NCBI GenBank assembly: GCA_963738575.1
Contig: CAVTWY010000002.1
Span: 1,240,001 to 1,304,000, forward strand
DNA: 64,000 nt
DNA from: CAVTWY01 sp963738575
Lineage (GTDB): Bacteria > Pseudomonadota > Gammaproteobacteria > Burkholderiales > Burkholderiaceae_C
Direction of reading: 5' to 3'
Under the pieces are notes generated by a model. That model was not told where the DNA came from. It saw only the letters and a program-made list of their open reading frames with translations, and did not search any database. The position numbers and the translations under genes are program-made. Shown here piece after piece: positions 51,290-59,565 of this stretch (positions within the stretch are counted from its first letter, which is position 1; each line of letters begins with the position of its first letter).

Positions 51290-52702
51290 ATGCCAATGAC
51301 GCAGGGAATCATGAAGAACCCACCTTTGTCCTTTGGTGATCTAGCAGTGGGGTGCCTGCGCAAGGCGCCGGAGAACTTTCTCGACGCCGCCGGGCTCAAG
51401 CGTGTCGCGGTCGAGGCGAAACAAGGTCGCCGCCAATTCATTCGCAACGCGTTTGCACTGGCCAGCACCACCGCAGCGGCCGGTGCGGTAGCGGCCAACA
51501 CCAGCCCCATTGCTGCCGGTGGAGGCGACCCAAACATCCTCACATTGCCGGCGCACACGCTGGGTTTGGGGTTGCCGGTGGCCCACGACGGTTATGGCAA
51601 GCCGTCCAAGTTCGAAAGCAACGTGCAACGGCGCATCAGCCCTGGTCTTACCCAAACCACACAATCGTCGGTGTCGTTTGCGCCGCTGCAGTCGCTTTTT
51701 GGCATCGTCACCCCCAGCGGGCTTCACTTTGAGCGCCACCATCAAGGGTGGTGGGACGTCGACCCTTCCAAACACCGGTTGATGATCAATGGTGCAGACC
51801 CGACCTTGGTCAAGGTGCCTCATGTGTTCACCATGGAAGACCTGATGCGGCTGCCGTCGGTGTCGCGGTTTCATTTCATCGAGTGCGGTGCCAACACCGG
51901 CATGGAGTGGGGCAACGTGGCCGTGCCCACCTGCCAGTACACGCATGGCATGCTGAGTTGCAGCGAATTCACGGGCGTGCCACTGCGCACCCTGTTTGAG
52001 ATGTGTGGGGTGGATGTCAAGCGAGGACGCTACGTCTTGGCGGAGGGCGCTGATGGCTCTTCCATGACACGCACCATCCCGATGGAAATGATTGAGCGCG
52101 GCGACGTGCTGGTGGCTTATGGCCAAAACGGCGAAATGCTGCGCCCCGAAAACGGCTACCCTCTGCGTTTGGTGGTGCCTGGTGTGCAAGGCGTTAGCTG
52201 GGTGAAGTATTTGCGTCGACTTGAAGTGGGCGACAAACCCTACGACACCAAGGACGAAGCCGTCCATTACACCGACCTGATGCCCAGTGGAGAGCACCGG
52301 CAATACACGAGCATTCAAGAATGCAAGAGTGTGGTGACCACGCCTTCTGGCGGTCAAGTGCTGTTGAACAAGGGTTTTTACAGCATCAGTGGTCTGGCTT
52401 GGTCGGGCCGCGGCAAGGTTGCTCGCGTTGACGTTTCGGTGGATGGCGGCCGCCAGTGGCGAACCGCGCGCCTGGAGTCCCCCGTGCTGGCGCGCTGCCT
52501 GACGCGTTTCAACATCGATTGGGTTTGGGGGGGCAAACCAGCGTTGGTGCAGAGCCGTGCCATCGACAGCACAGGCTACGTGCAGCCCAGCTACAAGCAA
52601 CTTCGTGCCGTGCGTGGCTCGAGGTCGATTTATCACAACAACGCGGTGCAAACGTGGCTGGTGGGTGAAAGCGGCGAGGTGTCGAATGTTCAACTGTCCT
52701 GA
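51290..52702 (+). CDS. soxC: Sulfane dehydrogenase SoxC (molybdenum subunit)
   Basis: The Moco subunit of SoxCD, which oxidises the sulfane sulfur bound to SoxY in the periplasm. The 470-residue protein belongs to the sulfite-oxidase family; Cys199 in HFIECGANTGMEW is the expected Mo ligand. The C-terminal dimerisation domain has GLAWSGRGKVARVDVSVDGG and the WVWGGKPALVQSRAID segment. A Tat-type signal with RRQFIRNAF near residue 50 follows an unusually long N-terminal region. ATGs at 51290, 51296 and 51311 are possible starts. First gene of soxCDYZAXB. Confidence 0.94.
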   Translation: MPMTQGIMKNPPLSFGDLAVGCLRKAPENFLDAAGLKRVAVEAKQGRRQFIRNAFALASTTAAAGAVAANTSPIAAGGGDPNILTLPAHTLGLGLPVAHDGYGKPSKFESNVQRRISPGLTQTTQSSVSFAPLQSLFGIVTPSGLHFERHHQGWWDVDPSKHRLMINGADPTLVKVPHVFTMEDLMRLPSVSRFHFIECGANTGMEWGNVAVPTCQYTHGMLSCSEFTGVPLRTLFEMCGVDVKRGRYVLAEGADGSSMTRTIPMEMIERGDVLVAYGQNGEMLRPENGYPLRLVVPGVQGVSWVKYLRRLEVGDKPYDTKDEAVHYTDLMPSGEHRQYTSIQECKSVVTTPSGGQVLLNKGFYSISGLAWSGRGKVARVDVSVDGGRQWRTARLESPVLARCLTRFNIDWVWGGKPALVQSRAIDSTGYVQPSYKQLRAVRGSRSIYHNNAVQTWLVGESGEVSNVQLS

Positions 52703-52772
52703 GGCACCAACCGCCCCACTGCACCATGCGCCTTGCGTGTCGCCGCGGCAAGGTGTCCGTGTGCTCAGCGCC

Positions 52773-53858
52773 ATGAAGCAAGCATGCGGCGCCATGGTGA
52801 TAGGCACCCTCTTCTTTGGTGCGCCCCTGAGCGCTTGGAGTCAATCCACCCATTTCCCTGGCATCGGGCGCCCCGCCACAGGGTCTGAAGTTGCCGCCTG
52901 GGACATCGATGTGCGGGCAGATTTCAAGGGGCTGCCCAAGGGCTCGGGGTCGGTTGCCAAGGGCCAGGTGATCTGGGAGGCGCAATGTGCGTCATGCCAT
53001 GGCGTCTTTGGCGAAAGCAATCATGTCTTCACGCCCATTGTGGGCGGCACCACCCAAAGCGACATTCAAACGGGCCGCGTGGCGCGGCTCACCGACGCCA
53101 GCTATCCGGGCCGCACCACGATGATGAAAGTGGCTTATGTCGCCACGCTGTGGGATTACATCAACCGCGCCATGCCGTGGACACAACCCAAGTCACTGAG
53201 CGCTGACGAGGTTTACGGCGTAACCGCCTTTTTGCTGAACTTGGCCGACGTTGTGCCTGACAACTTTGTGCTGAGTCACCAAAACATCGCCGAGGTGCAA
53301 GCCAAACTGCCCAATCGAAATGGCATGACGACCAAGCACGGGCTCTGGCCCGGAAGTGGTTTTGGACAAAGCAAAGCCGACGTGAAGGCGGTTGCATGCA
53401 TGATCAATTGCGGCGCGGCACCAACGGTGAGGTCGTTTCTGCCCGACTTCGCGCGCAATGCCCACGGTGACCTTGCGCAGCAAAATAGGCCTGTCGGCGC
53501 CCAAGTAGGTGCCAAAACGGCGCCCGTGTTGGCAGGGCCTGCTGCTGCTGCCGTACTGGGTGCCCAACCGTCACCGCGCGCACCTGCACCCGTCGACGCG
53601 TCAGCCAACGCGGCCGCTGTGGCGTTACTGAGCCAGCACAACTGCACGGCGTGTCACGGGATGAGCAACAAGTTGTTGGGGCCGTCGTTCAGCGAGGTGG
53701 CCGCCAAGTACGGCGCCAGCGCAGGAGAAGCGCTCGCGCTTAAAATCAAGGCTGGCGGGTCGGGTGTCTGGGGCCAAATCCCCATGCCCGCCCAGGCGAT
53801 CCCAGACGCAGACGCAAGGGCCATCGCGCAGTGGCTTGCCAAAGGTGCAACGCCGTAG
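52773..53858 (+). CDS. soxD: Sulfane dehydrogenase SoxD (dihaem cytochrome c subunit)
   Basis: The cytochrome partner of SoxC. The 361-residue protein has a Sec signal (about residues 1-24), a first haem site Cys72-Cys75-His76 (CASCHG) and a second at Cys291-Cys294-His295 (CTACHG), with an Ala/Pro-rich linker between the domains. The ATG at 52773 is chosen for its signal peptide; an earlier in-frame ATG at 52686 within the soxC end would break it. It follows soxC by 70 bp. Confidence 0.92.
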   Translation: MKQACGAMVIGTLFFGAPLSAWSQSTHFPGIGRPATGSEVAAWDIDVRADFKGLPKGSGSVAKGQVIWEAQCASCHGVFGESNHVFTPIVGGTTQSDIQTGRVARLTDASYPGRTTMMKVAYVATLWDYINRAMPWTQPKSLSADEVYGVTAFLLNLADVVPDNFVLSHQNIAEVQAKLPNRNGMTTKHGLWPGSGFGQSKADVKAVACMINCGAAPTVRSFLPDFARNAHGDLAQQNRPVGAQVGAKTAPVLAGPAAAAVLGAQPSPRAPAPVDASANAAAVALLSQHNCTACHGMSNKLLGPSFSEVAAKYGASAGEALALKIKAGGSGVWGQIPMPAQAIPDADARAIAQWLAKGATP

Positions 53859-53932
53859 CGACTCCGGGCCACTTGCACCCGAAGCACGGCGCGTGTCGAG
53901 CCTGCATGCCAAACCGTTTACGATAGTTCGAT

Positions 53933-53956
53933 TGACAAGTTGACAGATTGACGAAG
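53933..53956 (+). repeat. Three 8-bp direct repeats before soxY
   Basis: TGACAAGT, TGACAGAT and TGACGAAG follow each other directly; the third runs into the soxY ribosome-binding site (GAAGGAG). This could be a chance repeat or a binding array. Confidence 0.4.
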
Positions 53957-53965
53957 GAGTTTCAA

Positions 53966-54433
53966 ATGACATCACGGCGACAGCTTCTTACCCATTCGGC
54001 CAAAGTGGCCGCGTTGCTTGCCGCAGCGGGTCTTGCACCCACGCTGGTGCGGGCGCAAGGTGGTGCCTTCAACACCGCAGCCTTTGACGCCAAAAACGTT
54101 GCCGACGCTGCCAAAGCCTTTGGTGGTGGCACTCCCACCGCCAGCAGCGACGTGACGCTCACTGCGCCCGACATTGCCGAAAACGGCGCCGTGGTACCGC
54201 TGGGTGCCGCCACGTCGCTGGCAGGGGTCAAGCAGCTAATGATCTTGGTCGAAAAAAACCCCAGCGCTTTGGCCGCCTCATTTGCGGTGACGGACGCTGT
54301 GGACGCCAACTTTCAGACGCGGGTCAAGATGGGGCAGTCGTCCAACGTGTACGCCGTTGCCATCACCAACGACGGCAAAACCCTCTTCGCACAAAAAGAA
54401 GTCAAAGTCACGCTGGGCGGATGCGGCGGCTAA
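53966..54433 (+). CDS. soxY: Thiosulfate oxidation carrier protein SoxY
   Basis: The periplasmic carrier that holds sulfur intermediates on a C-terminal Cys. The 155-residue protein begins with a Tat signal (TSRRQLLTHSAKVAALLAAA) and ends in GGCGG, the swinging-arm motif whose Cys carries thiosulfate. GAAGGAG fixes ATG 53966. It is followed by soxZ (46 bp), its partner in the SoxYZ heterodimer, which is carried through Tat by the SoxY signal. Confidence 0.95.
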   Translation: MTSRRQLLTHSAKVAALLAAAGLAPTLVRAQGGAFNTAAFDAKNVADAAKAFGGGTPTASSDVTLTAPDIAENGAVVPLGAATSLAGVKQLMILVEKNPSALAASFAVTDAVDANFQTRVKMGQSSNVYAVAITNDGKTLFAQKEVKVTLGGCGG

Positions 54434-54479
54434 CCCCACCTCACCCTGACCCCCAACGCACCCTTCAGGAGTACACACC

Positions 54480-54791
54480 ATGGCAGATCCGATGCGCATT
54501 CGCGCCCAAGCCGCCGGCGACAAAGCCACCGTTCGAATTTTGATGAGCCACGAGATGGAAACCGGCCAGCGCAAAGACGCCGCCGGCAAAGTGGTGCCCG
54601 CTTGGTTCATTCAACAAGTCAGCGCCCAACTCAACGGCAAGGAAATCATGACGGCGCAGTGGGGCCCTGCGGTTTCCAAGAACCCGTTTTTGCAGTTCAA
54701 TGCCAAAGGCGCCAAGGCTGGTGACAAGATCACCGTGACTTGGGTGGACAACAAAGGTGACAAGCGCACCGACGAAGCCACGGTTTCTTGA
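54480..54791 (+). CDS. soxZ: Thiosulfate oxidation carrier complex protein SoxZ
   Basis: A 103-residue beta-sandwich protein without its own signal, the partner of SoxY. Typical segments are MRIRAQAAGDKATVRILMSH, VPAWFIQQVSAQLNGK and the C-terminal DKITVTWVDNKGDKRTDEA. CAGGAG precedes ATG 54480. soxA starts one base after its stop. Confidence 0.95.
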   Translation: MADPMRIRAQAAGDKATVRILMSHEMETGQRKDAAGKVVPAWFIQQVSAQLNGKEIMTAQWGPAVSKNPFLQFNAKGAKAGDKITVTWVDNKGDKRTDEATVS

Positions 54792-54792
54792 C

Positions 54793-55599
54793 ATGCACGG
54801 CTTCTTGCGCGCCACCCTAGCCTGCACGCTGCTGGCCTCGTTTGTGCTTGCTCAGGCCCAAACCAAGTCAGCCGCCGACGGCATCGCCGAGTATCGAAAG
54901 ATGCTCGAAGACGGCAACCCGGCCGAGCTGTTCGAGGCCAAGGGCGAGGATTTGTGGAAGCAAAAGCGTGGACCCAAAGCCGCATCCCTTGAGCGCTGCG
55001 ACCTGGGCAAAGGCCCTGGCGTGGTCAAAGGCGCCTTCGTTGAACTGCCGCGCTACTTTGCCGACACCCAGCGCGTTCAAGACCTCGAGTCACGTTTGGT
55101 CAGTTGCATGGAGATGCTGCAAGGCTTCAACGGTGCCGAGATTGCCAAAACGGCTTTCGGGCGCGGTGAGATGGCCAACGTTACGGCGCTCGCCACCTGG
55201 GTTGCCACCGCGTCGCGCGGCATGCCGTTCAACTTGCCCCTAGTCCACGCCGAAGAAAAGCGCTTTGTCGCGCTGGGCGAACGCGCCTTTTACTACCGGG
55301 GCGGGTCGCACGACTTTTCTTGCGCAAGCTGCCACGGCAGCGATGGCAAGCGCGTGCGCCTGCAAGATTTGCCCAACCTGACCAAGAACCCAGGTGACGG
55401 TGTTGGCTTTGCAGCCTGGCCTGCGTACCGCGTTAGCAATGGCCAGATGTGGGGCATGCAATTGCGCCTGAACGACTGCTTTCGCCAACAGCGCTTCCCC
55501 TATCCTGGTTTTGGCTCGGACGTGACAATCGCTTTGTCTTCGTACATGGGTGCCAACGCCAAGGGCTCCAAGTCCATCGCCCCTGCCCTCAAGCGCTAA
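54793..55599 (+). CDS. soxA: Sulfur oxidation c-type cytochrome SoxA (monohaem form)
   Basis: With SoxX, this catalyses the oxidative attachment of thiosulfate to SoxY. The 268-residue protein has a signal peptide (about 1-22) and one haem motif, Cys177-Cys180-His181 (CASCHG). The N-terminal domain lacks a second CxxCH; Cys69 and Cys105 remain and could form a disulfide. Cys229 (LRLNDCFRQQRFPYPG) is the conserved active-site Cys that is a persulfide haem ligand in studied SoxA. The ATG at 54793 is one base after soxZ. Confidence 0.93.
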   Translation: MHGFLRATLACTLLASFVLAQAQTKSAADGIAEYRKMLEDGNPAELFEAKGEDLWKQKRGPKAASLERCDLGKGPGVVKGAFVELPRYFADTQRVQDLESRLVSCMEMLQGFNGAEIAKTAFGRGEMANVTALATWVATASRGMPFNLPLVHAEEKRFVALGERAFYYRGGSHDFSCASCHGSDGKRVRLQDLPNLTKNPGDGVGFAAWPAYRVSNGQMWGMQLRLNDCFRQQRFPYPGFGSDVTIALSSYMGANAKGSKSIAPALKR

Positions 55600-55612
55600 C
55601 CTACTTCTCACC

Positions 55613-56257
55613 ATGACACCCATCCGCAGAACCGTGGCGCTTGTTGCAGCAGCCACCGCAGCCCTGGTGGGCTGCGCAACAACCACCACGTCGTCCATGG
55701 ACGCCCAGGTTGCCGCCATGATGAAGGCCGACTTCCGCGATCAAGGCATTGCCAAGGTCGACCGTTTGAACCAAGATACCTCCAACGCCGAGTGCTCCAA
55801 GGCGATGGGCAAACCGCTGCCCGACGCCCTGGCCAAAGCCATTGAGTCGCAAAACCTCAAGGCCGTCAAGATGCCCAGCAACGGGGTTTTTATCGGCGAC
55901 TGGCGCGAGGGCGAAAAGCTTGCCCAAAGCGGCCGTGGCATGACGTGGAGCGATGAGTCGGCCGACCCCAAGAACAACGGCGGCAATTGCTACAACTGCC
56001 ACCAGATCAGCAAGGCCGAAATCTCTTACGGCACGCTGGGCCCCAGCCTCTACAACTACGGCAAGTTGCGCGGCGTCACCGACCCCGCGCAGGCTGCGGC
56101 CAAGCCCATCGTCGACTACACCTGGCAAAAAATCTACAACGCCAAGGCGTTCAACGCTTGCTCTGAAATGCCCAGAGGCCACATGGTGCTGAATGAGGAC
56201 CAAATGCGCCACGTCATGGCACTGCTGCTTGACCCCAAGTCACCCGTCAACCAGTAG
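55613..56257 (+). CDS. soxX: Sulfur oxidation c-type cytochrome SoxX with lipoprotein-type signal
   Basis: The monohaem partner of SoxA. The 214-residue protein has haem site Cys126-Cys129-His130 (CYNCHQ) and the axial Met region (CSEMPRGHM). The N-terminus ends its hydrophobic stretch in LVGC, with Cys21 fitting a lipobox, so the mature protein may be a lipoprotein rather than soluble. About 100 residues precede the haem domain, longer than minimal SoxX. It follows soxA by 13 bp; a terminator comes next. Confidence 0.92.
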   Translation: MTPIRRTVALVAAATAALVGCATTTTSSMDAQVAAMMKADFRDQGIAKVDRLNQDTSNAECSKAMGKPLPDALAKAIESQNLKAVKMPSNGVFIGDWREGEKLAQSGRGMTWSDESADPKNNGGNCYNCHQISKAEISYGTLGPSLYNYGKLRGVTDPAQAAAKPIVDYTWQKIYNAKAFNACSEMPRGHMVLNEDQMRHVMALLLDPKSPVNQ

Positions 56258-56283
56258 GCTAGATCGCCCGCGACTGCCAACCC

Positions 56284-56312
56284 AAAGCCCGCATACCATA
56301 GCGGGCTTTTTT
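56284..56312 (+). terminator. Intrinsic terminator between soxX and soxB
   Basis: AAAGCCCGC (56284-56292) pairs with GCGGGCTTT (56301-56309) and is followed by T6. It implies partial termination or a separate start for soxB. Confidence 0.8.
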
Positions 56313-56341
56313 GTTCTCAAAATATCAGCCATCACTGAATC

Positions 56342-58087
56342 ATGAACCTAAGCAAACGCGAATTTTTGCAAGTGCTGGGTGCCGCTGCCGCCGCAGGCAT
56401 GCCCCTGGGCCACCACGCCGACGCCGATGCGGCCCAAGCCCAGCGACGGCTCTACGATGTCCCGACGTTTGGCAACGTGTCGTTCTTGCACATGACCGAC
56501 TGCCACGCACAGCTCAAACCCAGCTACTTTCGCGAGCCCAGCGTCAACCTGGGGTTGGGCACGATGCAAGGCCAGTGGCCCCACCTGGTGGGCAGCCAGT
56601 TTCTTAAAACGGCCAACATCAAAGCCGGTAGCGACTTGGCCTATGCCTTCAGCTGCATGGACTTCAATCAAGCTGCCAAGCGCTACGGCCGGGTGGGCGG
56701 TTTTGCGCACCTCGCCACGCTGGTCAAACAGCTCAAGGCCAGCCGCAAAGGCGCTTTGCTTTTGGACGGAGGTGACACCTGGCAGGGCTCGGCCACCGCG
56801 CTGTGGACGAACGCCCAAGACATGGTGGAGGCGACCCTGGCCTTGGGCGTGGACATCATGACGGGCCACTGGGAGTTCACCTACGGCATGGAGCGGGTGA
56901 AAGAGATCGTCGACAAGCAGCTGGCCGGCAAGATTGAATTTTTGGCGCAAAACATTAAAACGCAAGACTTTGGTGACGCCGTGTTCAAGGCCTACACGAT
57001 GCGCGAGATCAACGGCGTGCCCTGCGCCATCATCGGCCAGGCATTCCCGTACACGCCCATTGCCAACCCACGCTACCTGGTGGCCGACTGGAGCTTTGGA
57101 ATCCAGGACGAGAGCATGCAAAAGACGGTCGACGAGGCGCGCAGCAAAGGCGCCCAGGTGGTGGTTTTGTTGTCGCACAACGGCATGGACGTTGACCTGA
57201 AGATGGCCACCCGCGTGCGGGGCATCGACGCCATCCTGGGCGGCCACACGCACGACGGCATCCCGGTCGCTGTGCCGGTGAAGAACGCGGGTGGTGTCAC
57301 CCTGGTCACCAACGCCGGAAGCAACGGCAAGTACCTTGGCGTGATGGATCTGGACGTGCGCGGCGGCAAGGTGCAAGACTACCGCTACCGCTTGCTGCCG
57401 ATTTTTGCCAACCAGCTTCCGGCCGATCGCGACATGCAGGCCGTGATCGACCGCGTGCGCCAACCGTACGAGGCCAAACTGGCGGAAAAACTTGGGGTGA
57501 CCGAGGGCTTGCTCTACCGCCGCGGCAACTTCAATGGGGCGTGGGACCAATTGTTGTGCGATGCCCTGATGGACGTTCAAGGTGCGCAGGTGGCCTTCTC
57601 GCCCGGGTTCCGCTGGGGCACGTCGCTGTTGCCGGGCGACACCATCACGCGCGAGCTGATGATGGACCAAGTGGCCATCACCTACCCCAACACCACCCTC
57701 AACAACCTCAGCGGTGACACCATCAAGACCGTGCTGGAGGACGTGGCCGACAACCTCTTCAACCCCGACCCTTACTACCAACAAGGTGGCGACATGGTGC
57801 GCGTGGGCGGCATGACGTACACCTGCGACCCCACCGCGCCGATGGGCAAACGCATCAGCGACATGCGCATCGGCGGCCAAGCCATCGAGGCCGAAAAAAC
57901 CTACAAGGTGGCCGGGTGGGCGGCGGTGTCAGAAGAGGCACGCAATGCCCCGGGCAGCAAGCCCGTGTGGGAGGTGCTGGAGACATGGATCAAGGCCCAG
58001 CCGGGTGGCCGAGTCAAAGCGCGTGTGCCCAACGTGCCCAAGTTGGTCAGCGTGGGGGGCAACCCCGGCATGGCCAACAACTGCTGA
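56342..58087 (+). CDS. soxB: Thiosulfohydrolase SoxB
   Basis: A dimanganese periplasmic hydrolase that releases sulfate from SoxY-bound thiosulfate. The 581-residue protein has the 5'-nucleotidase-like metallophosphatase motifs HMTDCHAQ, LLDGGDTWQGSA, MTGHWEFTYG, LLSHNGMD and GGHTHDGIP, and the C-terminal nucleotidase-type domain. The Tat-like signal reads SKREFLQVLGAAAAAG: Lys-Arg stands where the family usually has Arg-Arg. It follows the terminator after soxX. Confidence 0.95.
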   Translation: MNLSKREFLQVLGAAAAAGMPLGHHADADAAQAQRRLYDVPTFGNVSFLHMTDCHAQLKPSYFREPSVNLGLGTMQGQWPHLVGSQFLKTANIKAGSDLAYAFSCMDFNQAAKRYGRVGGFAHLATLVKQLKASRKGALLLDGGDTWQGSATALWTNAQDMVEATLALGVDIMTGHWEFTYGMERVKEIVDKQLAGKIEFLAQNIKTQDFGDAVFKAYTMREINGVPCAIIGQAFPYTPIANPRYLVADWSFGIQDESMQKTVDEARSKGAQVVVLLSHNGMDVDLKMATRVRGIDAILGGHTHDGIPVAVPVKNAGGVTLVTNAGSNGKYLGVMDLDVRGGKVQDYRYRLLPIFANQLPADRDMQAVIDRVRQPYEAKLAEKLGVTEGLLYRRGNFNGAWDQLLCDALMDVQGAQVAFSPGFRWGTSLLPGDTITRELMMDQVAITYPNTTLNNLSGDTIKTVLEDVADNLFNPDPYYQQGGDMVRVGGMTYTCDPTAPMGKRISDMRIGGQAIEAEKTYKVAGWAAVSEEARNAPGSKPVWEVLETWIKAQPGGRVKARVPNVPKLVSVGGNPGMANNC

Positions 58088-58100
58088 GTTACGTGATGCC

Positions 58101-59084
58101 ATGAGCACGATGCAACGCCGCCAAATGCTTCGCGCCTGGATGGCCTTGGCCCCAGCATCGCTGTGGTTCGCTGGCAGCCAGACTTTTGCAGCCGCCGCGC
58201 CGCGCTTGCGTGCCAAACAAGTTGCCAAGAACACTTGGTTCGTCGAGGGCGAGGCTGCCTTGGGTTCGCGGGCCAACCGCAACTTTGTCTCCAACGCCGC
58301 CTTCATCGTGACAGGCGCTGGGGTGGTGGTGATTGATGCGCTGGGTTCTCCCACCTTGGCGCGTGAGTTGCTGAGCGCCATTGCAGGCGTCACCCCCCAG
58401 CGGGTCACCCACGTCATCGTGACGCACTACCACGCCGACCACATCTACGGGCTGCAAGTGTTCAAGGCAGCAGGTGCCAAGATCTTGGCGCACCCTGCCA
58501 GCCGCGAGTACCTTCACTCTGACGCGGCCCAACTGCGACTCCAGGCCAGCCGTGAGGAGTTGGCGCCGTGGGTGGATGAAAAAACGCGCTTGGTTGCAGC
58601 CGACGAATGGGTGGTGGCCAACGAAACCACGCTCAAGCTTGGCCGCCATGTGCTGCGCTTGGCACACGTCGGCCCGGCCCACACGCCCGAAGACCTGGTG
58701 GTGTTTGATGCCTCCACGGGCGTTTTGTTTGCCGGCGACATCGTTTACCGAGGCCGCCTGCCCTTCGTTGGCCAAGCCGACAGCGCCCAGTGGATCGCGT
58801 CACTGAATCGATTGATGCGCTTTGAGCCCAAAGTGATCGTGCCCGGGCACGGCCCGGTGTCGACCTCGCCGCGAAAAGACCTGGCCATGACGCATGACTA
58901 TTTGGTGTACCTGCGCACCGCCATGGGCGACGCGGCAAAAAACCTGGAGCCGTTTGAAGAGGCCTACGCCAAAACGGACTGGTCGGCCTACCAAAACATG
59001 CCCTTGTTCAAGGCCGCCAATCGCATCAACGCTTACAACACCTACTTGTTGATGGAGCAGCAAGGGCTGGCACGCCCCAAATAG
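58101..59084 (+). CDS. SoxH-like metallo-beta-lactamase-fold hydrolase
   Basis: A 327-residue exported MBL-fold protein. A signal with Arg-Arg (MQRRQMLRAWMALAPAS) suggests Tat or Sec export. The zinc motif is THYHADHIYG, with further ligands in AHVGPAHTPEDL, FAGDIVYRG and VPGHGP. SoxH-type hydrolases are found in sox clusters of other bacteria and are not needed for thiosulfate oxidation in vitro; the substrate is unknown. I place the start at ATG 58101, 13 bp after soxB. Confidence 0.88.
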   Translation: MSTMQRRQMLRAWMALAPASLWFAGSQTFAAAAPRLRAKQVAKNTWFVEGEAALGSRANRNFVSNAAFIVTGAGVVVIDALGSPTLARELLSAIAGVTPQRVTHVIVTHYHADHIYGLQVFKAAGAKILAHPASREYLHSDAAQLRLQASREELAPWVDEKTRLVAADEWVVANETTLKLGRHVLRLAHVGPAHTPEDLVVFDASTGVLFAGDIVYRGRLPFVGQADSAQWIASLNRLMRFEPKVIVPGHGPVSTSPRKDLAMTHDYLVYLRTAMGDAAKNLEPFEEAYAKTDWSAYQNMPLFKAANRINAYNTYLLMEQQGLARPK

Positions 59085-59138
59085 GGGCCCGCGCCGATGC
59101 GACCGGCTGTGCCGCTTGGCATCCCCTAAAATGCAGCC

Positions 59139-59501
59139 ATGGATGATTCAGCCGCCAAGCAAGACCTGGTCTTTGCCACCGTGGCTGACCTGTTCTCGGT
59201 GCTTTCCACACCCATCCGCCTCAAGATCATCAGCGCGGTGTGCAACGGCGAAAAAAACGTGTCCGAGCTGCTGGCCGAGATCAACACCACCCAGCCCAAC
59301 ATGTCGCAGCACCTCGCCACGCTGTACCGCACCGGCGTGCTGGGCAAGCGCCGCGAAGGCACGCAAATCTACTACCGGCTGCAGAGTGAGCGTGTGGCCA
59401 CGCTTTGCCGGGCGGTTTGCACTCAGGTGGCGATGGAGTTGGAGGATGATGTGACGGCGGCGGCCAGTGAGCGGCTTTTGCCTTCTGGCATGAGGTCTTG
59501 A
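59139..59501 (+). CDS. ArsR/SmtB-family regulator (SoxR-like)
   Basis: A 120-residue winged-helix repressor at the end of the sox cluster. The HTH reads QPNMSQHLATLYRTGVL and the wing KRREGTQIYYRL. It has three Cys: Cys35 (SAVCNGEKN), Cys90 and Cys94 (LCRAVC). Persulfide-sensing ArsR proteins (SqrR, BigR, YgaV) use two Cys at similar positions, so a thiol switch responding to sulfane sulfur is plausible. It probably represses the sox operon. Confidence 0.88.
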   Translation: MDDSAAKQDLVFATVADLFSVLSTPIRLKIISAVCNGEKNVSELLAEINTTQPNMSQHLATLYRTGVLGKRREGTQIYYRLQSERVATLCRAVCTQVAMELEDDVTAAASERLLPSGMRS

Positions 59502-59565
59502 GGTGGCATGAGATCTTGAATTCCCAGCCATTGCAAGTTGAGAGTGCTGGGTTGACTCGTTCAGC

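Noticed and set aside
51341..52807. 488-codon minus-strand open frame opposite soxC
   Set aside because: Same antisense effect; composition is His/Arg/Gln-rich and no ribosome-binding site or domain was seen.
54793..55599. Second haem site in SoxA
   Set aside because: No other CxxCH occurs in the translation; the N-terminal Cys are isolated.
56348..57880. 510-codon minus-strand open frame opposite soxB
   Set aside because: It arises from the high-GC codon bias of soxB on the other strand; no family features, while soxB is unambiguous.
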